Origin: DATJOQ01 sp050010455 | GTDB taxonomy: Bacteria; Desulfobacterota; Binatia; Binatales; Binataceae | Length of the DNA: 6,672 bases | Assembly (NCBI GenBank): GCA_050010455.1 | Contig: JBEKLA010000230.1 | Span: forward strand, 1-6,672 | Reading direction: 5' to 3' | Part shown: positions 1 through 5,829 of the stretch, piece after piece | Numbering within the stretch: position 1 is the stretch's first letter | Layout: the number at the start of each line of letters is the position of its first letter | Made by a program: the position numbers and the translations under genes | Notes under the pieces: generated by a model | The model's input: only the letters and a program-made list of their open reading frames with translations | The model's database searches: none | What the model was told of the DNA's origin: nothing

Positions 1-263
1 TCGATCTGACGGAGGTCGGGACGCTGATAGCGGTGGCGCCGCCGATCGAGGTGGCGGACCTGTCGTTCATCATCGGCACCGGCAAGCGGGTTATCCTGAT
101 CGCCGGCGATCGCGATTCGTACTGTCCCGCGGCGCAAATCCGCACGCTGCACAAGAAATTGAAGGGACCGAACACGCTCTGGCTCGTCCGGGGTGCGGAC
201 CATTTCTTCGCCGGCCACGAGGCCGAGCTAATTCGTGCGATTCGAGAGTCGCTTGGCGTCTGA
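1..263 (+). CDS. Alpha/beta hydrolase, C-terminal part (5' end outside window)
   Basis: The reading frame is open from base 3 to the TGA at 261-263, giving about 86 residues; the start lies upstream of the window. The visible part matches the last third of a small alpha/beta hydrolase of the COG2945/dienelactone-hydrolase-like type. A beta-strand with LIAGDRD (about 93-116) is followed by a helix, then LVRGADHFF (about 183-209). In this fold the Asp codon at 114-116 would be the acid and the His codon at 201-203 the base of the catalytic triad; the nucleophile serine elbow is not in the window. An internal GTG at 33 is not a credible start because it would leave only the C-terminal lobe. The substrate cannot be told. 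The gene converges on the minus-strand metallopeptidase gene and overlaps its last codons by 36 bp, so no separate terminator fits between them. Confidence 0.8.
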   Translation, partial: DLTEVGTLIAVAPPIEVADLSFIIGTGKRVILIAGDRDSYCPAAQIRTLHKKLKGPNTLWLVRGADHFFAGHEAELIRAIRESLGV

Positions 264-1367
264 TCCGGCGGCCGTCTGCTGGGCAGCCTGCCAGATAGCG
301 TAAAACGGATCGTTAGGATTGGACTTGGCGAGTTCGATGATCGCCGCGATCGTCGCTTTCATATCGTCATGATGGATGCGTTCGAGCGCGGCGAAATCGC
401 TCAAGTGATGGAAGTAGAGCCGGTAGTTGAGCAGCACGGCGTTGTTGAGCGGATGCTTGTCGAGATCGAAACGTTCGAGGCCCGAGAGCGACGGCTTGAG
501 GCGGCCGTAGTCGGCCTGGATTTGTGCGAACAGCGCAACGCGTTGCTTCAGGATCTCGTCGCGGCTTTGCCCACTGCCGTAAAGCTTGAGGAGGCGAGCC
601 TCTTCGCCGAGCAGAAAGTCTGCAAACTTGAGATCGCTGGCGAAGACCTCGCGCGCGCGTAATGTGTCGGACGCGTGCGCTCCCTCGGTGGCCGCGAAGA
701 ATTCGACCGCGCCGCGGCTGCCGACGTAGGTTGCCGCCGATTCGTCGAACATCACGTCGCTGGCCAGAAAATAGGTGCGATGGAACAGCTCGTGAATGAT
801 GACGCCGGCCAGCGTCACGCGATCGATCGCGAGCAGGTTCGAGAGCAGCGGATCGTTGAAGAACCCCAGGCTGGAAAAGGCGACCGCCGAACGCACCATC
901 GTGTCATAGCCCTGCGCCTCGAGTTCCGCCGCTTCGGCGCGCGCTTCGTCCACGCTGAAATAGCCTCGGTAAGGAACCCGTCCGACGATTGGAAACCACC
1001 ACGTGTACGGCCGAAGCGAATCTTTGGCCGCCGCCATCATCACCCATGTGATCGCGCCCGAATCGACCGGCGTGATCGTGGCGTAGGCGCCGCCGACGTT
1101 GAGCCCCAACTGATCGCGGGCGAAATCCCGCACCCGCAATACCATCTCGAGTTTGTCGCGAGCGTCAGGTGCGAGGTCGTCTCGCGCGAGTTCCGCGCTG
1201 ATCGGCTTGCGATTCCATAGCAATCGCGCCCCCTCGTAAGCGCCGCGTGCGATGTAACAGATCTCGCATCCGCCGAGCGCTAACGTGAGCACGCCAAGCG
1301 CCGCAAACGTTAACCATCGCGGCCCGCGCGCAGACGAGCGAACCGAGTTCGCGCCGAGGCCGATCAA
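228..1367 (-). CDS. Lipoprotein zinc metallopeptidase, putative aminopeptidase (PF10023-like)
   Basis: This is a 379-residue protein. A short basic N-terminus precedes a hydrophobic stretch (about 18-31) ending in the lipobox LGGC, with Cys34 as the lipidation site, so the mature protein should be a membrane-anchored lipoprotein facing the periplasm. HELFH at 192-196 supplies two zinc-binding histidines and the catalytic Glu193. Glu209 in FDESAATYVG is the expected third ligand, a gluzincin arrangement. The spacing and the conserved FSSLGFF and YFLASD surroundings are those of the family NCBI calls 'aminopeptidase' (COG4324/PF10023); peptidase activity is inferred from the family, not proven. 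The start is TTG at 1367-1365, overlapping the TGA of the upstream exporter gene by 4 nt (TTGA). No ATG lies nearby and the next GTG would remove most of the signal sequence, so TTG is the best choice. A weak CAGG sits about 7 nt upstream, so translation probably relies on coupling. It is the last gene of the exporter operon. Confidence 0.83.
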   Translation of the reverse strand: MIGLGANSVRSSARGPRWLTFAALGVLTLALGGCEICYIARGAYEGARLLWNRKPISAELARDDLAPDARDKLEMVLRVRDFARDQLGLNVGGAYATITPVDSGAITWVMMAAAKDSLRPYTWWFPIVGRVPYRGYFSVDEARAEAAELEAQGYDTMVRSAVAFSSLGFFNDPLLSNLLAIDRVTLAGVIIHELFHRTYFLASDVMFDESAATYVGSRGAVEFFAATEGAHASDTLRAREVFASDLKFADFLLGEEARLLKLYGSGQSRDEILKQRVALFAQIQADYGRLKPSLSGLERFDLDKHPLNNAVLLNYRLYFHHLSDFAALERIHHDDMKATIAAIIELAKSNPNDPFYAIWQAAQQTAAGSDAKRLSNRTN

Positions 1368-3205
1368 TCGCTAGCCTGACCGCGCGCCGCAGGCTCGGCC
1401 GGGCTCGCGTATTGCAACTGCACCAGGCGGTAGTACAGCCCCTGCATCGCGAGCAGCTCGTCGTGAGTGCCGCTCTCGCGCAACACGCCGTGGCTCAGCA
1501 CCAGGATGCGGTCCGCCTTCTCGATAGTGGAAAGCCGATGCGCGATTACCAGCGCGGTGCGATCGGCGAGAAGCTGATCGAGCGCGAGCTGGATCAGGCG
1601 TTCGGTCTCACTGTCGACCGAGGATGTCGCCTCGTCCATCACCAGCACCGCCGGATCGTAGGCGAGCGCGCGCGCGAACGACAGCAACTGGCGCTGGCCC
1701 GCGGAAAGATTCGAGCCACGCTCGTTCAACTGCGTGCCGAGCCCGTCCGGCAGCCGCTCGACGAAATTCAGCGCCTGCGCGCGTTCGAGGGCATGGCGCA
1801 CCTGCGCCTCGCCCAGTTCGATCCGGCTCAGGCGGACATTGGCGACGACGTTGTCGGCGAAGACGAAGACGTCCTGCTGCACCAATCCGATCGCGCGCCT
1901 GAGTTCGGTCAAATCCCATTCGCGCACGTCGATTCCGTCGAGCAGGATTCGTCCCGAAGTGACGTCGTAGAGGCGATCGAGCAGCTTGATAATGGTCGAC
2001 TTGCCCGAACCGGTTGCGCCCACGATCGCGATTTTCTGCCGCGGCTCGATCCGAAAGCTCAGGTCCTTCAGCACGGGCTCGCCCGGACGGTAGGCAAAGG
2101 AGACGTGATCGAACACGATCTCGCCGCGAATTCCGGCGGGGCGGCGTGGTAGCGCGGGGCTGGTGATCGCGGGACGCTCCTGCATCAGCGCCGCGATCCG
2201 CTCCATCCCGGCCAGCGCCGACTGCATCGCCGTGAACTTGGTCGACATCTCGCGCAGCGGATTGAAGAACATCTTCGCATACTCGAAGAAGCCGACCAGC
2301 GTGCCGAGCCCGACCAGGTTGCGCCGCACTTGGTCGCCGCCGACCCATACGATGACGCCCAGCGTGATGAAGGCGACCGCCTCGACGGTCGAGAACAGGC
2401 CGGCTTCATAGATGTTGGACAGCATCTGCGCGTCGCGGCTGGCGACGTTGAGGACGTCGAATTCGCGCCGGCTCTCGCGCTCGTGGCTGAAAAGCTGGAT
2501 CGCGGTCATGCCGCTGATGGCTTCGGACAGGAAGGCGTTGAGCGCCGCGGTGCGATCGCGGATCGCGCGATAGGTAACGCGGGCGCGCACCTGAAAAAAG
2601 CTGATTGTCAGCCAAAGCGGAGGGATGGCGCAGAGCGTCGCCAACCCCAGCCTGACGCTCCAGCTCAGCATCACGACGATGATTCCGCAAAGCGTCAGCA
2701 AGTCGACGAACATCGTGAGCGAGCCCGAGCCGAACATGTCATTGATGCTTTCGACGTCGCTGGTCATGCGGCTTACCAATCGGCCGACCGGCTGGCGGTC
2801 GAAGAACGCCATCGGCATCGATTCGATATGGCGGAACAGCGCCAGGCGCAAATCGCTCAGGCTGAATTGCGCCACCATCATCGTGGTATAGAACTGGCCG
2901 TAGTTGACCGCGAACTCGGCGATTACAATCGCCGCGTAGCAAACACCCATTGTGAGCAGGCCGCGCCCGCCCAAGAGATGAAGCGGCACCATCAGCCAGC
3001 GCGGCGGCGTCGCCGCTTGCCTGGTCAGATAGAGATCGATCGTCAGCTTGATCAGATACGGCTGGGCAAGCAGCAGCAGTACGTCGAGCGGCATCAGCAG
3101 GGCCGAGAGCCAGAACAGGCGCTGATAGGGGCGCACGAACCTCCACACCCATCGCAACAGCGCGACGTCGCGGACTTTGCCCAAGTCCTGTTCCACCGCG
3201 TGCAT
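1364..3205 (-). CDS. ABC exporter half-transporter B (MdlB/YheH-like, catalytic Glu present)
   Basis: The 613-residue protein fuses a six-helix exporter domain (hydrophobic segments near 28-55, 82-103, 162-181, 185-205, 270-288 and 299-316) to an ATPase domain. In the ATPase domain are A-loop Tyr372, Walker A GATGSGKST 396-404, Q-loop Gln444, signature LSAGQRQ 500-506, Walker B ending Asp524-Glu525, D-loop SSVD to Asp531 and H-loop His556. Glu525 is the normal catalytic base, but the signature has Ala in place of the first Gly of LSGGQ, as in the B subunits of heterodimeric exporters (TM288, YheH, MdlB). It should pair with the protein of the adjacent upstream gene in the inner membrane. I prefer ATG 3205, which has GAG 8 nt upstream and begins 2 nt after the previous stop. 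The alternative TTG at 3211 overlaps that stop by 4 nt and leaves only 2 nt behind the GAG. The substrate is unknown (lipid, drug or peptide); there is no peptidase C39 domain. Confidence 0.93.
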   Translation of the reverse strand: MHAVEQDLGKVRDVALLRWVWRFVRPYQRLFWLSALLMPLDVLLLLAQPYLIKLTIDLYLTRQAATPPRWLMVPLHLLGGRGLLTMGVCYAAIVIAEFAVNYGQFYTTMMVAQFSLSDLRLALFRHIESMPMAFFDRQPVGRLVSRMTSDVESINDMFGSGSLTMFVDLLTLCGIIVVMLSWSVRLGLATLCAIPPLWLTISFFQVRARVTYRAIRDRTAALNAFLSEAISGMTAIQLFSHERESRREFDVLNVASRDAQMLSNIYEAGLFSTVEAVAFITLGVIVWVGGDQVRRNLVGLGTLVGFFEYAKMFFNPLREMSTKFTAMQSALAGMERIAALMQERPAITSPALPRRPAGIRGEIVFDHVSFAYRPGEPVLKDLSFRIEPRQKIAIVGATGSGKSTIIKLLDRLYDVTSGRILLDGIDVREWDLTELRRAIGLVQQDVFVFADNVVANVRLSRIELGEAQVRHALERAQALNFVERLPDGLGTQLNERGSNLSAGQRQLLSFARALAYDPAVLVMDEATSSVDSETERLIQLALDQLLADRTALVIAHRLSTIEKADRILVLSHGVLRESGTHDELLAMQGLYYRLVQLQYASPAEPAARGQASD

Positions 3206-3207
3206 CG

Positions 3208-4959
3208 TCAATACTCGGCCAGTTCGTCTTCGAGCAGTTGGCGTTTGAACAGCTCGGCGTACAGCCCGCGCTCGCCCATCAGTTGCTCATGAGTGCCGCG
3301 CTCGACGATCGCTCCGTTCTCGAGCACGACGATCAGGTCGGCGTCGCGCACGGTCGAGGCGCGATGCGCCACCACGATCGTGGTGCGGCCGCCGACGGCC
3401 TCGTTCAGATGATGGAGCACGGCGCGTTCGGTTTCCGTGTCAACGCTGGAAAGCGCGTCGTCGAGCACGATCACGGCCGGGTCATAGGTGATCGCGCGCG
3501 CCAGCGCCACGCGTTGCTTCTGGCCGCCTGACAGGGCAGTGCCGCGCTCGCCGATCACGGTCTCGAGGCCGTGGGGCAGGGCGGCGAGATCGACTTCGAG
3601 TCCCGCGGTGATCGCGGCGTTCAGGATCTCGGCCGGAGCGGCGGTGCTTCGGCCGAACGCGATATTGCGCGCCATCGTGTCGGAGAACAGCGTCGGCTCC
3701 TGCGGCGCCAGCCCGATCGCGCGGCGCAGATCCGACAGCGGGATGTCGCGAACGTCGCGGCCGTCGAGCAGCACTCGACCGCTGGTCGGCTCGATCAGCC
3801 TGAACAGGAGCTTGATCATCGTCGACTTGCCCGCGCCGGTGCGTCCCACGATCGCGAGCTTGCCTCCCGCCGGCACCTTGACGTTGATGTCCTTGAGCGC
3901 GTAATGAGGCTCGCCGTTGGCGCCGTTGGCGGGACGCTCGAAATAACTGAACGAGACCCGGTCCCATTCGAGCTCGCCGGCAAACCGCATTTGAGGCTCG
4001 CTCGCTTCCACCGACGGCAATGGCGGCGCGTCGAAGATATCGTCGAGCCGCTTGAGCGCCGCCCGTCCGCGTTGAAAAACCGACACGATCCATCCGAGCC
4101 CCGTCGTGGGCCATGCGAGCAATCCAAGGTAGAGCATGAACGCGACCAGGTCGCCGATCTGCATCTGCCGGCTCTTCACCATCGAACCGCCATAGATGAG
4201 AACGACCATAACCGCTGTCGCCGAAGCCGCGCGGATAATCGGCATCAGCGCGCCGCGCAGCCGCGCCAGCGCCAATCCCTGCTCATTGTAACTGTCGTTG
4301 ATCGCGCGAAAGACCTGATGCTCGTGCTCTTCGAGCGTGTAGGCCTTGACCACGTGGATGCCGCTCAGGCTTTCCTGGACCTTGGCCTCGATTGTTCCCA
4401 GCCCCTGCTGCACTTGAAGGCTGGTTTCCAGCAGCGAGCGCGTGAGTACCTTGATTATGGCGAGCAGCATCGCGTAGGGCACCAGCGACGCCATTGTCAG
4501 CCGCGCGTTGATCGAAAGCATGATCGCCAGCGCGTAGACGTAATAGAGCGGTGTGTTGGTCAGGGTCAGGACGCCGATGCCGACCATCATGCGCACGGCG
4601 GTCAGATCGTTGACCATCCGCGACATCAGGTCGCCGGTCTTGAGCTGCTGATAGAATCGCGGGCCGACTTCGACCAGGCGGGCGAACAATTCTTCGCGCA
4701 GGCGGTACTCGATATCGCGGCCGGTATTGAAGATGATGAAGCGCGACAGCCATCGCGTGACACCCATCAGCGCCGAAACCGCGCAGATCTCGACCGACAG
4801 CCTCGGCAAGGGCGCGAAATTGCGTTGCGCAATCGTATTGATCGCGTTGCGCATCAGCGCCGGCACCGCCATCGCCAGGCTGGCGGTGGCAAAGGTGCAA
4901 AACATGCCGAAGGCGTAACGCAGCCAGAAGCGGCGGATGTAACTCAGCAGGCGTCGCAT
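3208..4959 (-). CDS. ABC exporter half-transporter A (MdlA/YheI-like, degenerate Walker B)
   Basis: The 583-residue protein has six predicted membrane helices (near 14-35, 56-78, 126-148, 153-173, 238-258 and 270-293) followed by an ATPase domain. Visible motifs are A-loop Tyr339, Walker A GRTGAGKST 372-380, Q-loop Gln420 (APQEP), signature LSGGQKQR 476-483, Walker B VIVLDD with Asp500-Asp501, D-loop SSVD to Asp507 and H-loop His532. Position 501, normally the catalytic Glu, is Asp (codon GAC at 3459-3457). In TM287, YheI/BmrC and LmrC this substitution marks the subunit that forms the non-hydrolysing site with the partner's variant signature. A short Asn/Gly-rich insert (about 344-350) sits just after the A-loop. 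ATG 4959 opens with MRRLLSYIRRFW, as expected for the family's elbow helix; its ribosome binding site is weak. It is the first gene of a three-gene operon. Function as a heterodimeric exporter is well supported; the substrate is not. Confidence 0.93.
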   Translation of the reverse strand: MRRLLSYIRRFWLRYAFGMFCTFATASLAMAVPALMRNAINTIAQRNFAPLPRLSVEICAVSALMGVTRWLSRFIIFNTGRDIEYRLREELFARLVEVGPRFYQQLKTGDLMSRMVNDLTAVRMMVGIGVLTLTNTPLYYVYALAIMLSINARLTMASLVPYAMLLAIIKVLTRSLLETSLQVQQGLGTIEAKVQESLSGIHVVKAYTLEEHEHQVFRAINDSYNEQGLALARLRGALMPIIRAASATAVMVVLIYGGSMVKSRQMQIGDLVAFMLYLGLLAWPTTGLGWIVSVFQRGRAALKRLDDIFDAPPLPSVEASEPQMRFAGELEWDRVSFSYFERPANGANGEPHYALKDINVKVPAGGKLAIVGRTGAGKSTMIKLLFRLIEPTSGRVLLDGRDVRDIPLSDLRRAIGLAPQEPTLFSDTMARNIAFGRSTAAPAEILNAAITAGLEVDLAALPHGLETVIGERGTALSGGQKQRVALARAITYDPAVIVLDDALSSVDTETERAVLHHLNEAVGGRTTIVVAHRASTVRDADLIVVLENGAIVERGTHEQLMGERGLYAELFKRQLLEDELAEY

Positions 4960-4970
4960 GTCGCGCCGTC

Positions 4971-4984
4971 TAACTTATCAGTTA
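4971..4984. repeat. Small inverted repeat TAACT-TATC-AGTTA upstream of the exporter start
   Basis: A 5-bp inverted repeat (4971-4975 and 4980-4984) with a 4-nt loop contains a TTATC direct repeat (4975-4979 and 4982-4986 on the plus strand). It is notably AT-rich in a GC-rich setting and ends 11 bp before the exporter half A ATG. It could be part of a promoter, a small operator or a ribosome-site hairpin, or it may be chance. Confidence 0.3.
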
Positions 4985-5003
4985 TCGGCGCGAGGAAGGA
5001 ATC

Positions 5004-5065
5004 TCGGGAGCCGCCGCGCTCGCCGCGATCTCTGTTCGAGGCGCGGGTCGCGCGGCGGCTCCCGA
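5004..5065 (-). terminator. Long hairpin after the yceI-like gene (likely terminator or mRNA 3' end)
   Basis: The arms at 5004-5019 and 5050-5065 are perfect 16-bp reverse complements, 13 of the 16 pairs being G-C, separated by 30 nt. On the minus strand the stem begins two bases after the TAA stop of the yceI-like gene, exactly where a terminator belongs. The bases after the stem on that strand are GATTCCTTCC, not a clean U-run, so it may be a weak intrinsic terminator or an RNA 3'-stabilising stem that lets some transcription continue into the exporter operon. Read on the plus strand the stem is followed by TTTT (5066-5069), but no plus-strand gene ends here. Confidence 0.55.
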
Positions 5066-5067
5066 TT

Positions 5068-5700
5068 TTAGAGACCCCCGGCGTGGGCGCCGGCGGCAGG
5101 TGCGGCTTTCTTGACCGCCTCGACGTCGATCGTTATCGCGACTTGCTCGCCAACCAGCACGCCGCCGGTTTCGAGCACTTTGTTCCACTTAAGTCCGAAG
5201 TCCTTGCGATTGATAGTGGTGCTCGCGTGCGCCGCCACCCGAAGATTGCCGTAAGGGTCTTTGACTTGTTCAGAAGGCCCCTCAACCCGCAGCGTCACTT
5301 CTTTGGTTACGCCGTGGATCGTGAGATCGCCGATGAGCTTCCATTTGCCGGGCCCCGCCGGTTCGATCTTCTTCGACTTGAAGACAATCGTCGGATAATG
5401 CTCGACGTCGAGGAAGTTGGGACCCTTCAAATCGGCGTCCCGCTTCGGTTCGTGCGTATTGATCGTCGTGGCGTCGATCGTCACGTCGATCCGCACCGTC
5501 TTGGGGTCGCTGCCCTCACTCGACACTGTGCCGGTGACCTTGCCGAACTCACCCCTCACATTCGAGATGGTCATGTGCCGGACGCTGAACTGGACGCTGG
5601 TGTGCACCGGGTCGATGTCCCAGGTGTTGGCATGCACCCATGACGCTGTTATCGCAACCAGGCAAAAGGCAAGCGTATTAGCAAGTAGGCGATTCCGCAT
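5068..5700 (-). CDS. yceI: YceI-family periplasmic polyisoprenoid-binding-like protein
   Basis: The preprotein is 210 residues. A Sec signal peptide (basic MRNR, hydrophobic core about 9-21, cleavage expected after the VHA ending at Ala24) precedes a YceI lipocalin-like beta-barrel domain. Family landmarks are Trp27, Asp30 and His33 in WDIDPVHTSV, HMTISNVRGEF at 42-52, the TINTHEPKRDADLKGPNFLD block at 79-98, and NRKDFGLKWN at 164-173 followed by ETGGVLVG. Known family members bind isoprenoid-type lipids in their barrel, and Escherichia coli YceI is a periplasmic protein induced by high pH; the ligand here is unknown. The tail after about 195 is Ala/Gly-rich and probably disordered. The start is ATG 5700, because the strong GGAGGAGGGAG (5715-5705) sits just upstream and the signal peptide begins there. 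The frame stays open to 5805, but that extension is basic, lacks family similarity and contains the ribosome binding site. Confidence 0.92.
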   Translation of the reverse strand: MRNRLLANTLAFCLVAITASWVHANTWDIDPVHTSVQFSVRHMTISNVRGEFGKVTGTVSSEGSDPKTVRIDVTIDATTINTHEPKRDADLKGPNFLDVEHYPTIVFKSKKIEPAGPGKWKLIGDLTIHGVTKEVTLRVEGPSEQVKDPYGNLRVAAHASTTINRKDFGLKWNKVLETGGVLVGEQVAITIDVEAVKKAAPAAGAHAGGL

Positions 5701-5704
5701 TAGG

Positions 5705-5715
5705 CTCCCTCCTCC
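5705..5715 (-). promoter_or_regulatory. Strong ribosome binding site of the yceI-like gene
   Basis: On the minus strand GGAGGAGGGAG precedes ATG 5700, with the AGGAGG core 7 nt from the start codon. It is the best Shine-Dalgarno match in the window and decides the start against the upstream in-frame extension to 5805. It suggests high translation of this gene compared with its neighbours. Confidence 0.85.
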
Positions 5716-5723
5716 GTGGAGAC

Positions 5724-5751
5724 ATGATACAGGCGCCGCGCGCCGACACAA
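5724..5751 (-). promoter_or_regulatory. Candidate sigma70-type promoter of the yceI-like gene
   Basis: On the minus strand TTGTGT (5751-5746) and TATCAT (5729-5724) are separated by 16 bp. Transcription would start near 5717, giving a leader of about 17 nt that just includes the ribosome binding site. The spacer contains the palindrome GGCGC-CGC-GCGCC (5732-5744), which could be an operator or simply GC-rich sequence. This is based on motif matching only. Confidence 0.45.
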
Positions 5752-5774
5752 GACCCTTGTCCAGCGCGACTTGA

Positions 5775-5802
5775 TTGCGCGACGAAGCCGGCATCCTATA
5801 GT
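5775..5802 (+). promoter_or_regulatory. Candidate sigma70-type promoter of chrA
   Basis: TTGCGC (5775-5780) and TATAGT (5797-5802) are separated by 16 bp; TATAGT matches the -10 consensus at 5 of 6 positions. Transcription would start near 5809, about 20 nt before the GTG start. An alternative -35, TTGATT at 5771, would need a 20-bp spacer and is less likely. Confidence 0.45.
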
Positions 5803-5829
5803 CACTTGCCTGATTGCATCGAGGACTCA

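Larger units (their letters stand above)
4960..5067. other. Intergenic gap between the yceI-like gene and the ABC exporter operon
   Basis: These 108 bp hold a long inverted repeat next to the yceI-like stop codon and a small TAACT/AGTTA element near the exporter start, both listed separately. No clear sigma70-type promoter for the exporter operon is visible on the minus strand. TGATAA at 4980-4975 could be a poor -10 element, but nothing resembling TTGACA lies at the right distance. The operon may therefore depend on an unrecognised promoter or on read-through from the yceI-like gene. Confidence 0.6.
5701..5829. other. Divergent intergenic region between the yceI-like gene and chrA
   Basis: These 129 bp separate two genes read in opposite directions. 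They contain a candidate promoter for each gene, placed back to back with about 23 bp between the -35 elements, the strong ribosome binding site of the yceI-like gene, and a GC palindrome inside one promoter spacer. Confidence 0.7.

Noticed and set aside
675..1220. 181-codon plus-strand frame opposite the metallopeptidase
   Set aside because: Antisense to the gene carrying HELFH and a lipobox; no independent start signal or recognisable domain.
3206..3211. TTG 3211 as the start of exporter half B
   Set aside because: ATG 3205 lies two codons downstream with a better-spaced GAG; the TTG would have only 2 nt between GAG and the start. The difference is two residues and does not change the call.
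2330..3292. 320-codon open frame on the plus strand opposite exporter half B
   Set aside because: Antisense to a well-supported ABC transporter gene, with low-complexity composition (Arg, Gln, Asp, His) and no recognisable motifs.
5004..5065. The inverted repeat as the end of an insertion sequence or an attachment site
   Set aside because: There is no transposase, no flanking target duplication and no tRNA nearby; its position immediately after a stop codon fits a transcript 3' end better.
3571..5643. 690-codon open frame on the plus strand, opposite the exporter half A and yceI-like genes
   Set aside because: It runs antisense through two clear genes and the gap between them. Its product is rich in Arg, Gln, Asp and His with no domain or motif, as expected from an antisense frame in GC-rich DNA.
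5701..5805. In-frame N-terminal extension of the yceI-like protein by 35 residues
   Set aside because: The extension is basic and unlike the family. The signal peptide begins at ATG 5700 and the strong ribosome binding site lies inside the extension.
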